Shown: positions 46,833 through 59,178 of the stretch, one piece after another
Layout: every line of letters starts with the position of its first letter
How positions within the stretch are numbered: position 1 is the first letter of the stretch
DNA from: Plenodomus lindquistii
Lineage: Eukaryota > Ascomycota > Dothideomycetes > Pleosporales > Leptosphaeriaceae
NCBI GenBank assembly: GCA_025504975.1
Contig: JANUWI010000001.1
Span: forward strand, 4,154,001 to 4,218,000
Direction: 5' to 3'
DNA: 64,000 nucleotides
Made by a program: the position numbers and the translations under genes
Notes under the pieces: generated by a model
The model's database searches: none
What the model saw: only the letters and a program-made list of their open reading frames with translations
What the model was told of the DNA's origin: nothing

Positions 46833-48614
46833 CTATCGTCGGGAACTCCGCTCTTCGTCTTTCTTTTGCCTCTTCCTGCCCTCATTCTTCCTACTCTCGT
46901 TGGCAATCATATCTGCCAGGTCGTCTTGATCAATACTCTGCCACTGCCCCTGTGCTTCAGCGCGTTGTCGTGCCTCATACTCTTTCTTCAACGCATCCTT
47001 GTCGAGTTTGTCGCTGTCCGCTAATTGGTCCACGTCTACAGAAATGTCGACGTCGCCAGCCTTGCGCTTTTTATGAGCTTGCCCGAGCGTATCGCGCTTG
47101 GCTGCATCCAGATCGTATGCGTGCTCGCCACCGAAGAAGCCAGTGGCTGAGATGTTCTTCTCTGGCAGTACCGTGAAGGCGCTGCGAGGCGCACCCGGCT
47201 CTTCGGTCTCAATACCCTTGCGCTGCTTCCGAAGAGTGAACTCGCCACCAATGCTTTCTATACCGCCGACCTCTGAGGGCATCGCTGAGGCGGTCGTCAT
47301 GGACGTCTGGATACCGCTCTGGTCTTCCTCGTCGCCTTCCTCCTCGTCTTCGTCCTCATCCTCCTCCTCGTCGCTTTCCTCATCTTCACTCTCGCCCTCC
47401 GCCCGTAAAGCACCCCAAATGCCGCGTTCAACAGGCTCACCCACATGTGTAGGCTGTTGTTGCTCCTCGAGAATGCTTGTTCCGTACAAATCCCCGCCGA
47501 ACAAGGGCTTGCCCGCATCATCAGTCGGAGGTTTGCCCCATTGTCCAGGCTGGAAGCCCCAAGATGCGCCAGGTGGGATCGGCGCGTTGACACCAGGTAT
47601 CCGCATGTTTGGGTAGGAAGTTGGGGGACCAAAACGCTGCATGTTGATGAGCCATGGAGGTGGATGTCCAGGTGCCATGCCTAACGCTTCTCGCAACTCC
47701 TCGCTCAGCTCCCCGGGTTTCAGATTCACAAGATTGGTCTCGAACTCCTTGCCCTCGTAGTAGACCTCGCCATAGCGCGTCAACTCTGGCTTAGTTTGTC
47801 GTCGGAAAAACGCGTCATATAGTTTGGCGTAATCGATGTCGAGCTTGCCCAGCTTTCCTTGAACGCGCTCACGTTGCTTTTGTCTCATGGTCATCTCAGC
47901 CTGCTTCTCCAGCACGGCATCCCTCATTTCCGCAATACCCGTTTCTTGGATGAACTTGGGCAGAGCAAAGGGCGGCTTCTCTATTCCACGTTTGGAGGAG
48001 AGATATTCACGCTTGAGCGACCAATGGGTAGGAACTGGGACAACGTTCTTCGAGCCCTTGAGAGAGATTAGTAGCTGTGGGTTTGATGAAGACACATCCG
48101 TCCACTCGACGAGCTCCGGTCGTTGGACCAGCGACTTCAGCTGCGCCACCGACAGCTTATTCATCTGCTTCCTCTGCTTCTTTGATATCTTGGGCTGGCC
48201 ATCGTCTTCCTCGTCTGGAATGTCATCGTCCGAGTAGATGATCTCTGCCTTGTCCTCGTCCTTGGTCGCGGCCTCCTCTTCCGTTGGCTCCCTAAACTTC
48301 TCGAAAACGCTTTTGTACATCTCAAAATTCGGGTCGTCGAGGTCATATTGATTGGAGATGTCTTCGACGACAAGGAGATCCGCGGGCTTCACCGCCTGTG
48401 CATCGTTATTCTTGTCGCTTTCGGGAGCGGGAGATTCGCTCTCACGCGCAGACTCGCCAGCCTCGGAAGGCGTCTCCTGTTGCGCTGTCAGTACTCTGGC
48501 GCTGGCTGAATCGGCGTTGTTGGCAGTGCTCACCGTGCGCTGTTGCTTCTTCTTTGCCCGGCGATAGGCATTCTTATTTGCCGCCTTCTTGCCCTTGGTG
48601 GCTGCGCCTGACAT
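46833..48614 (-). CDS. CUS1: U2 snRNP component SF3b subunit 2 (Cus1/SAP145)
   Basis: Single exon, 593 aa. Part of the SF3b complex that stabilises U2 snRNA at the branch site. Features in order: a Lys-rich start (KGKKAANKNAYRRAKKKQQR), an acidic region, the DUF382 block (LSVAQLKSLVQRPELVEWTDVSSSNPQLLISLKGSKNVVPVPTHW...KREYLSSKRGIEKPPFALPKFI), the PSP block (KPGELSEELREALGMAPGHPPPWLINMQRFGPPTSYPNMRIPGVNAPIPPGASWG), and an acidic then basic C-terminus (QKKDEERSSRR). Several introns are common in this gene elsewhere; here it is intronless. The ATG at 48614 is the first in frame. Confidence 0.94.
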   Translation of the reverse strand: MSGAATKGKKAANKNAYRRAKKKQQRTVSTANNADSASARVLTAQQETPSEAGESARESESPAPESDKNNDAQAVKPADLLVVEDISNQYDLDDPNFEMYKSVFEKFREPTEEEAATKDEDKAEIIYSDDDIPDEEDDGQPKISKKQRKQMNKLSVAQLKSLVQRPELVEWTDVSSSNPQLLISLKGSKNVVPVPTHWSLKREYLSSKRGIEKPPFALPKFIQETGIAEMRDAVLEKQAEMTMRQKQRERVQGKLGKLDIDYAKLYDAFFRRQTKPELTRYGEVYYEGKEFETNLVNLKPGELSEELREALGMAPGHPPPWLINMQRFGPPTSYPNMRIPGVNAPIPPGASWGFQPGQWGKPPTDDAGKPLFGGDLYGTSILEEQQQPTHVGEPVERGIWGALRAEGESEDEESDEEEDEDEDEEEGDEEDQSGIQTSMTTASAMPSEVGGIESIGGEFTLRKQRKGIETEEPGAPRSAFTVLPEKNISATGFFGGEHAYDLDAAKRDTLGQAHKKRKAGDVDISVDVDQLADSDKLDKDALKKEYEARQRAEAQGQWQSIDQDDLADMIANESRKNEGRKRQKKDEERSSRR

Positions 48615-49064
48615 GATGGCGGTGATGGCGCGCAAAAAGTGTCACGCTTTTGAGCCTTGTCAAGACTTGAGCGACTATCGCACGTCTGTCAAATCGCGCC
48701 GATTCTGGTGCCGATTATCAATGTGCGCGCCTGTGGTGCTGCAAGGCCAAGCACGCGCGTTGTAGAGACGTGCGAAGTCAGTGGTCGTGGGGAGCTGGGT
48801 GATGCAGGCGCGCAATCTCGAATTTGGGGTATGTGCCAAGGCGGCTAGCCCGACGTGTTGACATGCACGGCCCCTCCAGCTGGGGGTCGGTTGAGTAAGT
48901 ATGTATCACTTGATGACTTGTATGTGTACATCTGCATTGTCATAGCTCTCGATTGCCGGGATGATACTCGACTATTAGTACAAGCTCGATCCATACTGAT
49001 CACTTGTCGCGTCGCGTTACTATCTACCTAGCAATGATAACTTGCCCCTTGTAAGACAACTGTT
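48615..49064. other. intergenic: CUS1 promoter / aldo-keto reductase 3' flank
   Basis: 450 bp without a gene. Nothing specific recognised. Confidence 0.55.
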
Positions 49065-50070
49065 CTAAGACAGATCCTTGTCGTCAAACTTATCTTGCCA
49101 GAAACCTCGAAAGTGCTTCTTCTGGCCCAGCTCGTTTATTTCCTTAATCTCCACAGGCGTCAGCTTGAAAGTAGCGGCACGTAGGTAGTCGCTAAGTCTC
49201 TGTTCTTTGGAGGATGTGGTGATTGGCACAATGTCCTGGTCGATGCACCATCGCAGATAAATTTCGTTTTCAGAGACCGCATACTTCTTGCATAGTCGGC
49301 TAACGTAGTCGTCGAGTGGACCTGGTTTCGCCCTGGTGGCTGCAGTCAAAGGTCCATACGCGGTGGTAGCGATACCATGTTGCTTGTGGAAGCTGAGTAG
49401 CTCTACCCGCTGGAGGTATGGGTGGAACTCGATTTGGTTGCAGACAGGAACAACCTTCGCGGTCTTGAGTACTGCGGTAAGGTGATTTGGAAGAAAGTTG
49501 GAGACTCCGATGCTTTTAGCCAAACCAGCCTGTTGGACGGCCTCCATGTCCGCCCAGGCCTTTTGCAGCTCCGCTTCTGAACTGGCAAAATATGGCTGAT
49601 GGATAAGGTATCTGTGTTGATCAGCCGACTTGGTCATCAAGAACAGCCTTGTGGATCTCACAGGTCTACGTAGTCGAGTTGTAGTTTCTTAAGGCTGGTC
49701 TTGATAGCTCCGGCGATGTCATTGATGTTTGCATTATCCACTTTAGTGGTGACAAACAACTTCTCACGCGGAACTCCGCTCTCTTTGATGCCTGCACCAA
49801 GCTCCGACTCCGTCTTGTACACTTGGTGACCATATTAGCAGAGAATCCCTCACGGAGAATCGAGCGCTCGATGGGAAACCTACTCTCGGCACCGTCCAGG
49901 TGTGTAAAACCAAGTTTCGTCGCCATCTTGACAGCATCAATGATAGCTTGGTCTGTCTTGCTCTCTTCGCCAACTTTATACCATGCTGTCCCTGTACCGT
50001 AGCCCAACATGGGCATCTTGTTGCCATCGTTGAGCTTCAAGTTCGGAAGAGTCAAATCAAGCCCCGCCAT
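49065..50070 (-). CDS. aldo-keto reductase
   Basis: Three exons: 50070-49884, 49821-49662, 49611-49065 (297 aa). NAD(P)H-dependent carbonyl reductase fold (TIM barrel), closest in feel to yeast Ydl124w-type alpha-keto amide reductases. The catalytic Tyr lies in LDGAEMYKTE, directly at the first exon junction (the Met codon is split); the Lys in FVTTKVDN; the His in LIHQPYF, completed across the second intron. SIGVSNFLPNHL and NQIEFHPYLQR are further family signatures, and the cofactor-binding PITTSSKEQRL is near the end. Introns are 62 and 50 bp; reading through either gives a stop or frame loss. Substrate unknown. Confidence 0.9.
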
Positions 50071-50764
50071 TGTTGTTCGTGGACAATTGGCCGTGTTGAT
50101 CGTTGAATGTGTAGGTAGGTATGGAGGAAGACAGTAATAGCAGCTCCCCTATATAAAATACCAGGTTGTGTGTTACCAATTGGTATTGGCCGAGTCTAGA
50201 AATTGAAACGAAGGATTGGTGTGCATGGAAAGTCCCCCGCGTTTCGTTGTGCTGTCCTCGTTCAGAGGTGGGGGTTCAAAGGTGGGGTTCATCGCCGTGA
50301 ACTAGTTACGTCAAGCTCAATGTCGTTCTCCAAAGCCGCACACCGAAGAATCGAATCGGAACATAAACCGCCTGAGGCTACGAGGATAAATTTGTGGTTC
50401 TTGGTTGCACTTTCTAGACCTGATCCCAGTAAGTTCTGCATGACACACGCCGGCCTACACAGTAGGTACTTCCGAACACAACCATCTCACTTCAGGCTAC
50501 GAAGTAAACTTTGCCCCCAATCTCCGCCTTTGAGCCCCGTGATGTCCGGATGCTCTCAATATCGGTCAACACAGCCAATATTCGTCGACCCTTTACATAA
50601 CATATTTTTTCTGAGTTGTAAACGATCCTTATAAAATTATTATACACGACGATCAAACATTGTCCACGGGAAGTTATACAGCTGATGACACTTTCGAAAG
50701 TAGGGCTTGAAAGACGGAGCGAAACTGATACCTCCCCCCGCGTCAGAGTAGCCTGCTCTCCAGT
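50071..50764. other. intergenic: aldo-keto reductase promoter / PMA1 3' flank
   Basis: 694 bp without a gene. A TATATAAAATA stretch at about 50150 lies 80 bp upstream of the reductase start and may be its core promoter element. Confidence 0.5.
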
Positions 50765-53700
50765 TCAGGTCGTCTTCTCGTGCTGGGTGGACACTCGCTG
50801 CAACGAGACGACTGAAGTAAGAATCAGCACGACGCACGCGACAGGTAGCAATTTCACTGGACTCACCGAAGTCTTCGAGTGATCGCTGCTTCTGGTTCTT
50901 CTTCAGTGACTTGCCATGCATCAGGTTATCGAAACCCTGGCTGCCTTGGAGCAAGTAGTATACTCCTCCCATGACGCAGAACACGCCAAATGAGAAAAGC
51001 CAGACTCGCACAACAGTAACTACACTAGTCCGTCCGCCAACGAACCAGCCGAATATTGTGAAGAGCGTCGCGACGATGTCGACGATTAAGATAGCGCACG
51101 AAAGTTGCCATGACGGGACCGACGACCAGAAAGGACCGTTGGCACGCGTGATGAAAATGAGCCAATTCTCGGTCAAAGTGATCTCTAGAAATAGTATTGG
51201 ATCTCGTCGTCCGAAGTTCTGGACCACGCCGCCGTTAATGCCCTGACGTTCGCTTGTCTTGTAAGGGAACATGGTCGTCAAAGTAATCTAAGTGTAGGCG
51301 TACGAAGTCAGTGTATGTCTCACATGCATACCTTCCTAGGGCGTTACGAACCCAAGTGCCAGCTGCGAGAATCACTCCGAGCAGTATCGACATGCCCCAG
51401 AGCTTGGGTAGATTCCATTTCACGGGTACTTTGCTGTACGGTGCATTGTCGTAGGCAATAGCTAGCGTCGCTATGTCAGCGAAAATGGCGATAAAGACAA
51501 CGAGCTGGAGGTTCAAAGACTCGTTGAGGATAGCGATCCATAGTCCGAGAAATATCTCAAGATGGAGGGATAGGGCAATCCGATAGACGACGTAAGCGTA
51601 CATGCGGTGAAAGATTTGCCGGGATGTCTTGATTGCATCGATAATGGCAGAGAGACCCGGGGCAAGAAACACGATATCTGCGGCTGAACGAGCAGCATCT
51701 GATGCGCCTTGTACAGCTATGCCTAGCCAAACGTGTTAGGAATGTGGAGATTGAGTGGCTGGACTCTAATCTCGTACCTGTGTCTGCTTTCTTGAGACTA
51801 GGAGCGTCGTTCACACCGTCTCCTGTCATGGCAACAAGATATCCACGCTGTTGCAAGATTTCGACCACGTTGTATTTGTGTTGAGGGAACACTTCAGCAA
51901 AGCCATCGGCGGCTTCCACAAAGTCGTATACTTCTGAACCAGGCATTTCACCACCCCCACCCAAACCGAGCTTCTCAGCGTCGAAGAAGTTGGTCCCGAG
52001 CCCCAACTGGCGAGCTGTTTCACGTGCAATACCAACCGAATCGCCGCTGAGTATTTTGACGCTCAAACCTAGTGTCTTCGCCTCATTGAGAGTGCGGTAA
52101 GTGTCGTGGCGTGGTGGATCCGAACACGGCATTATGCCCAAGATCGTCCAGGGCTCGTGGCCTCGTTTTCTCGCTATACCAAGTGAACGAAAGCCCCGCA
52201 TGGCAAACTCGGCAACCTTGTTTTTATACGCATCAATAATGGGCTGAGGAACCTCGAGGCCGCCCTGTCGAAGTAGACCTTCTTGGACAGTTCGGAGGAC
52301 GAAAAGTGGGGCACCCTTTACACAGATTGTACGCTCTCCTTGGGGTGATTCGACGACAGCCTGCACTTTCTTTGAGACCGGATCGAAGGGATGAAATTCC
52401 ACGACCTTGTATCTGCTCAGCACATTCTTGGCTCGAGGATAGTATCTTAAAGCCTTGAGGAACGCCTTGTCGATGGCATCGATACCCTTCTTCTTGCGGG
52501 ATGCTGCCAAACATGCAGTCAGCATGAGATCCTCCGGTTCCACACCATTCACAGTATATGGATCGGCGAGAGATAGCTTGTTCTTCGTTAGTGTGCCAGT
52601 CTTGTCCGAACAAAGTATTTCGACTCCAGCAAGCGACTCGATGGCAGAAAGCTTCTGGACAATGGCCTGCTTTTTGGCCAGGTAGGCGGCGCCTACGGCC
52701 ATAGTCGTCGTCACCACCGCAGGAAGACCGACGGGGACGCCGACGATAGTGATGGCGAGCGTGAACTTGAGTATGTGCACGATGTCATTCGATCTGTAGT
52801 AGGAACTGATCCATACCACAAGAAGTGTGAAGATGACCAGGACTAGAAGGATCAAACCGATATTGTGCAGAACCTGGGTGAAATGTCCGGTTCCCCCTGA
52901 CGCTGAAGCTACCAGTGATGCGGCGCGACCGACGAACGTTGAATCTCCTGTCGCAGTGACCACTACAAATGCCTCTCCTCGTTTCACCGTAGACGAAGCG
53001 TAACAAGTATCACCACGATGCTTGTCGATTGCGAGCGATTCGCCCGTGATAGCACTTTGATCCACTTGGAGGAATGCACTCTCTGTTACGATCCTTGAGT
53101 CTGCAGGGACTATGACCCCTTCCTCGAGCATTAACAAATCTCCCGGTACGATCTCTGGAGCCTCGATCTCGACCAGAGCGCCGTCCCGAAGCACAGTAGC
53201 TTTCAGAGCCAACGTCTTTTTGAGTTCGTCCACAATCGAACCAGCTTGGTATTCTTGGATGAACCCAACGCACGCATTCAGTACGAGCAGAGCGCAAATG
53301 ACACCAAAGTCAACCCAGTCTTGGAGGCCTGCTGCAAGTATAGCTGCCGACAGCATAACAAATTGAATCGGGCCAACGAAAAACATCAAGAACTTTATGA
53401 CGAGGTTTTCCTTCTCCTCTGTAAACGGTCAGCTGGCAGATTCTAGTTGAGCAAGAGCATTGCATACCTTTCATCTGATTGTAGCCAAATTGCTTGCGGC
53501 GAAGAAATACTTCGCCTGAAGTAAGACCGATGCGAGTGTTGGTCTGAAGCAGTTCCTCTGGAACCAGACGTGCACCTCCAGGTTGCTGGACCTCTTCTTC
53601 CTCATAATCTGCATTATCGCCATCTTGAGACTCCAACTCTTCGATAAGATTATCAATATCTTCATCCTCATCTTCCTCTAGCTCCTCCTCTTGGTATGCA

Positions 53701-53870
53701 TCGTGGACGCTGTGCTCAGGCGTATCTTTTTCGCCTTGGCCATGTTGAGCATACACCTGTCCATTAGGTAAACCCCGGCCCATACGGGTAGGCGTGGCTT
53801 CGCCGCTATACTGCGCAGAAAGCGTCAGCCTGCTTCCAGCTAAACGAGATGCACCTCTCTGGGTAGTCAT
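50765..53870 (-). CDS. PMA1: plasma-membrane H+-ATPase (P3A-type)
   Basis: Five exons: 53870-53468, 53418-51778, 51722-51352, 51287-50867, 50811-50765 (960 aa). Pumps protons out of the cell and drives secondary uptake. Key motifs: an acidic N-tail (DEDIDNLIEELESQDGD), QSAITGES (actuator), CSDKTGTLTKNKL with the phosphorylated Asp, KGAP, and MTGDGVNDAPSLKKADTG, the last split by intron 2. Ten membrane segments are evident. Intron 3 uses a GTTCGT donor in phase 0; this gives AAGTWITLTTM, as expected, whereas the better-looking GTATGC donor 26 bases on breaks the frame. The last exon encodes VVSLQRVSTQHEKTT, the autoinhibitory C-tail with the conserved Ser-Thr phosphosite pair. Start is uncertain: an upstream ATG-GCT-GAG followed by GTGAGT would imply a 31-bp intron, which I judge too short. 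Confidence 0.93.
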
Positions 53871-55453
53871 TTCGTGGCCACAGACTCACCTCAGCCATGG
53901 CTATCTATGTCAACTTGTAAGACTACAGCCGAAACGTAAATATGTCGATGTATTGTCGCGACATGTAAATTGTGACAAGGAATAGACAAGAATTATTGTA
54001 CATTTGGCGAGTACGAAACGGGGGCCTCGAGCATGCAGTTACGATGTGTCGCGCGTATAGGGCACGATGGCCAAGTTCTCCTCACTCTGTGGCGAGGCTG
54101 GTGAAGTTGACTGCGCGCAGTGACCTGACAACGCTATAGAGAACATTGACTGGCGGCCATGCTCAGAAGACGTGAAAGCGCACCGTACACGATGCTCTCG
54201 ATGCACGCGGCTTCCTGGTTTGATGGTGCTGCTGATGGACGTTACAATTGGGGCAGATGGTTGACGCGGCTACTGTGGACAGAGTAGTCCAAGACGTTGC
54301 TAACTCAATTTAGCCCTGCAACGGGTTCAACTTGGTGTCAAGAATCGCAGGTGAGAGCTCCAAAGTTCAGGGGCGCGCCTCGGGCGAACCGTGTCTGTCA
54401 AGCTTATCAACATGGATGTGTCCGAATTGTTGAGCACCGGTCGGTTGACAATGAGCAATGGTGGCTGGCATTGACCTCGAATATACGACATGATGGCCTT
54501 GTCAAGCTTGGCTGTCGCAATCACGACATGGGCGCTTTGTCATGACGGCCTGCAAATTGGAAGGAATGGCTGGTGGATGGACTAGCGCACATCACAGCCA
54601 ATCCCATCCCACTGCATGGGCGCGTCAACGCGACTCGTCACAAGACGCGTCTGCTCACGCACGACTTTTGTACGACCATCGTCAACATCTCGGCCGATTT
54701 CTATTGCAAAAACAATGATGCACATACCAATGGCTATTGACCTGTTCAGTTTGTTCCTTCATCACCTTGCACAACAGTACGAAGGAGCTCGTGTTTATTG
54801 TGTCCCCATCCTACATTAACAGCATAACACTTGAGCCTATACAGCAGCAGGGGTATAACAAAGGCACTACAGTCTAATAGAAAATTATTTTTACCACTTG
54901 TAGAGACTACACGTATGATCTAATAACTATTAGTAGCACTCTAGTGTGTTGTGATAGTTACAGTGAGCAACCACTATAAGTAATTCCAGTGACTTGATAA
55001 TACGAGCCCCTTCGTATGCATCTAGGAGCTCGAGCTACCTTTCACGCAGAATACAGGTTCATGCTAGCTTGCTACAAACTGACTGTAGTTTTATAAATAT
55101 CTAAAATGCACTAACATATAGCTGTAGCTGTACTGTAATGGCCGAAAACATCTTTACTATCGATAGTTTGCTTTCTCTTGACAGCAACCCTCAGGATGAA
55201 GCAAATCAACTTCGAGATTGCAATCGCACACAATGACAGATCCCGGGGCACTCCGTGCATATTGTTCGTCCGCGTCGATACAGCTTCAGCGCTTGCTGGG
55301 GAACAATGACAACAGACGAAGAGTGAGGCCCGCGATGGTGACTGTGCTAGTTGCACAGAGAATCGCAAGTGGAAAACGCATGCAGATCGCTAGTCGTACC
55401 CTGAGGGAGAGTCGAGTCACATTGCCGCTAAGGCGTTCAACGGGAGCGATTAT
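53871..55453. other. intergenic: PMA1 promoter and A/T-rich spacer
   Basis: 1.58 kb without a supported gene. The part nearest PMA1 is balanced in composition; from about 54830 to 55140 it becomes A/T-rich and begins with a dispersed 33-bp repeat copy. May include remains of a decayed mobile element. Confidence 0.5.
54812..54844 (+). repeat. copy 2 of a dispersed 33-bp sequence
   Basis: Matches 33618-33650 at 30 of 33 positions; two of the three differences are transitions (C/T, G/A). The following 30 bp show weaker, gapped similarity, so the true repeat may be longer. Confidence 0.6.
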
Positions 55454-56518
55454 CTACATCTCATCAATGTCGTAATAATTGTCGCAGGCTTGCATAGGTG
55501 GACGGATCTGAGGTCGCGCCCATCCGTTTCCAACTTCGTCTTCGTCTTTCTCCTTATCCAAAGGAGTCCATATGATGACCTTCTTGCGCGTCCTCCAACT
55601 TCTCTTATTGAACCTGGCTTTCATGTCTCTTTCTTTGCCATAGCCAGGAGATCGCTGGGTGTAGTCAACACCATCACCGCGTTTCACCGAGACGAGAAGG
55701 GCTTTTCGAGCGCCAGCGCCTCTCGTCATCTCCTCGTCATCCACTAGTCCAAATTGCTTGAGTCCGTCCTCAGCAGGGTCTTGTTCAATAGACTCGCGTC
55801 GCAACGGGCAAAGCACCGATTCTGGATCGTCCTCCTCGAGAGTCCGATATATCTTGATAACGGCCCCCGACCCTTCACCGTCCCGGTTCAGAAGTTTCTT
55901 GTTCCAGAACTTGGGTTGAGGCTGTCGACGAATATCTCCTGTTTCACGGGAGCCATGACTCCGAGACGGGCTGAAACCGAGCATGCGCGAGCTCCGAGTG
56001 ATGTAACGGAGCTCTTTCCAGCCGTTGCCACGATTGATCAGGTTGCTGACTGCATCATATTCTGGTGCAGCCGGTGCAACCGCGATTATAGTAAGACAAT
56101 CAAGTCGGAGTGCAGGGACGAGATGGAATACCGAATCTTGTCGGTACATAAGGTCATCGAAGCCTTTGAGGTAGCGCATCATGGGAGAACCGACAAGTCG
56201 CAGATGGCGAATCTTAGATACTGTGGCGTCCGGTACTTCCGAGAGTTTGTTGAGCATCGTCTGTGGATCCTCGAAGTTGAACAAAACACGCTGAGTCCAG
56301 ATGTCGTGCGTCTCAGCATGGATTTGGTGGCAGACTCGCAAAAGGGCCAGCGAGTGAGGCGCTGGTCTTATGAATCGCTCACCATGGCGGGGAGAGTATC
56401 GCAGTCCGAAAGACAGTCTTGTAGAGTTGAAGAAATACACCCAAATTTCATCTCGTAGCTCGCGTGGCAAGGCCAACAGTCGGCTGACTTCGGTGACAAC
56501 AGTCCCTTCGCAGGACAT
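55454..56518 (-). CDS. 2EXR/F-box-like fungal protein, unknown function
   Basis: Single exon, 354 aa. Starts with LLALPRELRDEIWVYFFNST (about 14-33), then SLALLRVCHQIHAETHDIWTQRVLFNFED, the LP.ELR..I..........LLRVCRQI..E pattern of the 2EXR/F-box-like family expanded in filamentous ascomycetes. The C-terminal half is charged and low in structure (DEEMTRGAGARK, KRSWRTRKKVIIWTPLDKEKDEDE). The function of this family is largely unknown; a role as an adaptor is only a guess. Confidence 0.75.
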   Translation of the reverse strand: MSCEGTVVTEVSRLLALPRELRDEIWVYFFNSTRLSFGLRYSPRHGERFIRPAPHSLALLRVCHQIHAETHDIWTQRVLFNFEDPQTMLNKLSEVPDATVSKIRHLRLVGSPMMRYLKGFDDLMYRQDSVFHLVPALRLDCLTIIAVAPAAPEYDAVSNLINRGNGWKELRYITRSSRMLGFSPSRSHGSRETGDIRRQPQPKFWNKKLLNRDGEGSGAVIKIYRTLEEDDPESVLCPLRRESIEQDPAEDGLKQFGLVDDEEMTRGAGARKALLVSVKRGDGVDYTQRSPGYGKERDMKARFNKRSWRTRKKVIIWTPLDKEKDEDEVGNGWARPQIRPPMQACDNYYDIDEM

Positions 56519-59156
56519 CGTGTTCTCAATCCAAATACTTTACACGGACGCTCGGTCGAATGTCAATCATACAAAGAAGCCGAACCGATGGTGGCTGGTA
56601 GAAGGAAAAGTGCAGGTGACTGTTGGCCAGTCTGTTTGCCAATATGCCACTATCTTGCCAAGGCGTCGCTATGGATGCTATGGAATGTACCAAACATTGG
56701 GGATTGGACGGCAGATAACGCCTCCGCTAATGTAGTACGCCGAAGTGGGGGAGAGGCTCAAGCGATGTGATCACGCGACTCAGCGTAACCTCCAGCCTCG
56801 GACTACCAGAGCCTATATCGCTCATCTCGACATAAGTCCGGCTTACGGCTGTCCACTTTGTTCCTAACACCTGCCCAGAATTGACAAGATTATTAGAACA
56901 CGCTGCGCCGCATCCCGGCGTCAGGCCCTTTGTGATGTTCCCGGCCGAAGGACAATCCACACATAAGGCATACCCACAACTTCCACCCCGCTATCCACGC
57001 AATCCTCAGCCGGAGTCTCCACGATGATGGTACTCTGTCAGGCACACGCCTGATGTTACACGAATCGCAGACTCGAGATGCAACTTGTTGTGCTCATAGC
57101 CAACAAGAAGACGATCTCTCGGAGGATGAAGAACGACCTATGGTAGTCTGACAGTTGCCATAATCCTGCATGCAGGCCACGGACAAAGTGCCAGGGCGCC
57201 TGAGTACCATTCTGAACATTGGACATGGATAGAACGCGAGGCACAGCCTCCTTGAACCACTACGCTATTCCGTATACAATCTCAACACTGCATGCCGGAC
57301 TGAGGCATTTTTGGACAGTCTGTACAAGCGCCCGTGCCGTCGCGATAACTCGGGTAGCATGACCCACCAGATTGTTCCAAGTTCCACAGACTCTGCGACA
57401 TAACCAGACGGGCAGTTGCTTGACGTTCTCAACGATATCATTCCATAGCAAGATGTCGAATTTGTGAGCCACGGCTATGGTAAGCTGAGGCCTCTGGAGC
57501 GGCCAAGCCGACCACATCGTATGCCTTGTGCGAGTAAGACAGCTGCCGCGTTCAATTACGTATACTACTCTTCAACTGAATCACCGCAAACTTGTCTTGT
57601 AAGCCGATACTAGCGGTAGTACCATGACTTCTTCATGCCATAAAGTACCAGACTGTCACAACTATGTACCGCATACATGGCGGTCAAACCGTTGGTCACT
57701 TACCGATTATTTGACTTCAGGCCACCTCATATTGGCTGATACGTTGATCGCACATTGGAGCGAGCGCCGTTTAACTTTTGCTTGCCACTCGCCATTAGAC
57801 GTCGCGCGAGTCTGCGGACCCTGACGACAGGCCCGGATTGTCGACGTAGAAAGTGCGGTATCTGGGTTGATAACTCATCCGTGCAAGGTTGGTCGCAGGT
57901 GACTGCTTATGCCTGTGACATCCAGAGATCATTCCCACGATCGATCTAAGTTAGTCTTACTACCACGCCAATTCAATTGTTACGCCGGGACTGCCAAGAT
58001 GGGGTTCCTTCCTCAAGCAACATCTCAAAGATGAGGACTCAATGAAAAAAATTGGCACGTCGTAATGACGGCAAAAGGTAAAGACCTTGTCAGACACTGA
58101 AGCAGCGAACAGCGACCCCCGTCGAGGTCCGCTCAGCTGTCTCAGTACCCCGGGGCTGACTTTTCACAGCAATGAAAGCCCAAATACTGTGCCTTCCGAA
58201 GAAGGATCCTGAAGACCTTTTAAATCTAGAGGCGGCTGCTCAACGGTTAGCGTATGTTCTTGATGATAGAAGTGAAAATGTGTCAACGTACCTGCCCACC
58301 CCACCGTTTTAACCCTTTTTATATGGTACCCTGCACTTCCGAGAGATCACTGAGTATGAATGCACGGGACCATTCGGTCTGTCCATCTCAGTCAGCCCAG
58401 AACCTAGGCTATCAATCCCTCGGGGACTTTGACTGTGATGATGTCTGTGTGCCTCTTCCCGACCAAGTACAGCGCAAGCACTACCTCACGACCGGAGACC
58501 TTGTACCCAGGGTCCGTTGAGTGTTCTCCGTATGATAATCGTCGGTTTCATGTTGAACTTGGTGCGGGCGGGGTTATACCCACCTTCAGTGATCTCTCGG
58601 CCGATGCGCTGTTAAATAGTTATAATTTTTTATTCTATTTCCATCATCTGCTACGTGTTAGCAAGGTGAAATGAGCGACAAAAAATAAGGGACTTCCCTT
58701 TTAACCAGATTGCCCGTTGCGGGACTGTACCAGCTGCGCGGCGCCGGGGTGTTGTTCCCAAGACATCAATCTGCAGTGAAGACGCACAAATGGCAAGTCA
58801 CCAGCTAGGCCCAATAGAGATGTTGAATCTTCTGAGGGCGCAACCAACGATCGACATCTACGCGCTCCTCCCAGCCAAGCCAGTTGAAACCAAGCTGTCC
58901 TCCCGGACGCAGAGCTCTCCGCAAGGGCCCTCTTGCGTGCCTGTTCTTGGCTGACTTGGAGGGACGTGGGTCGAACACACCTGCAGTGATATCTCAGGCA
59001 CCCGTTAGCAAAGGGCAACACGAGGCCCCACTGTACTTGTCAGTGATACAGGAGAAAAAATACAGACCAAGGTCGAGGATGAGGCGGTAGATTGCGGCGT
59101 GTGGCGTGGTCGAAAGGTGAGGGTGCAACAGCGAAAAGAGATAGTGTGTGTGTGTC

Positions 59157-59178
59157 GGGGGGAGGGGAGGGGGGCGGG
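59157..59178 (+). other. G-quadruplex-forming motif
   Basis: Four G runs of 6, 4, 6 and 3 separated by single bases (A, A, C), following a (GT)n run. It meets the strict G4 pattern with one-base loops. Confidence 0.7.

Noticed and set aside
51288..51325. GTATGC donor in PMA1 near 51325
   Set aside because: Looks better than GTTCGT but breaks the frame into the conserved TLTTM segment.
53868..53910. Alternative PMA1 start (MAE) with a tiny intron
   Set aside because: It would need a 31-bp intron, shorter than any other in the window; kept only as a note.
57260..57517. Short open frame (-) in the 56.5-59.7 kb gap
   Set aside because: No start context, partner exon or family resemblance.
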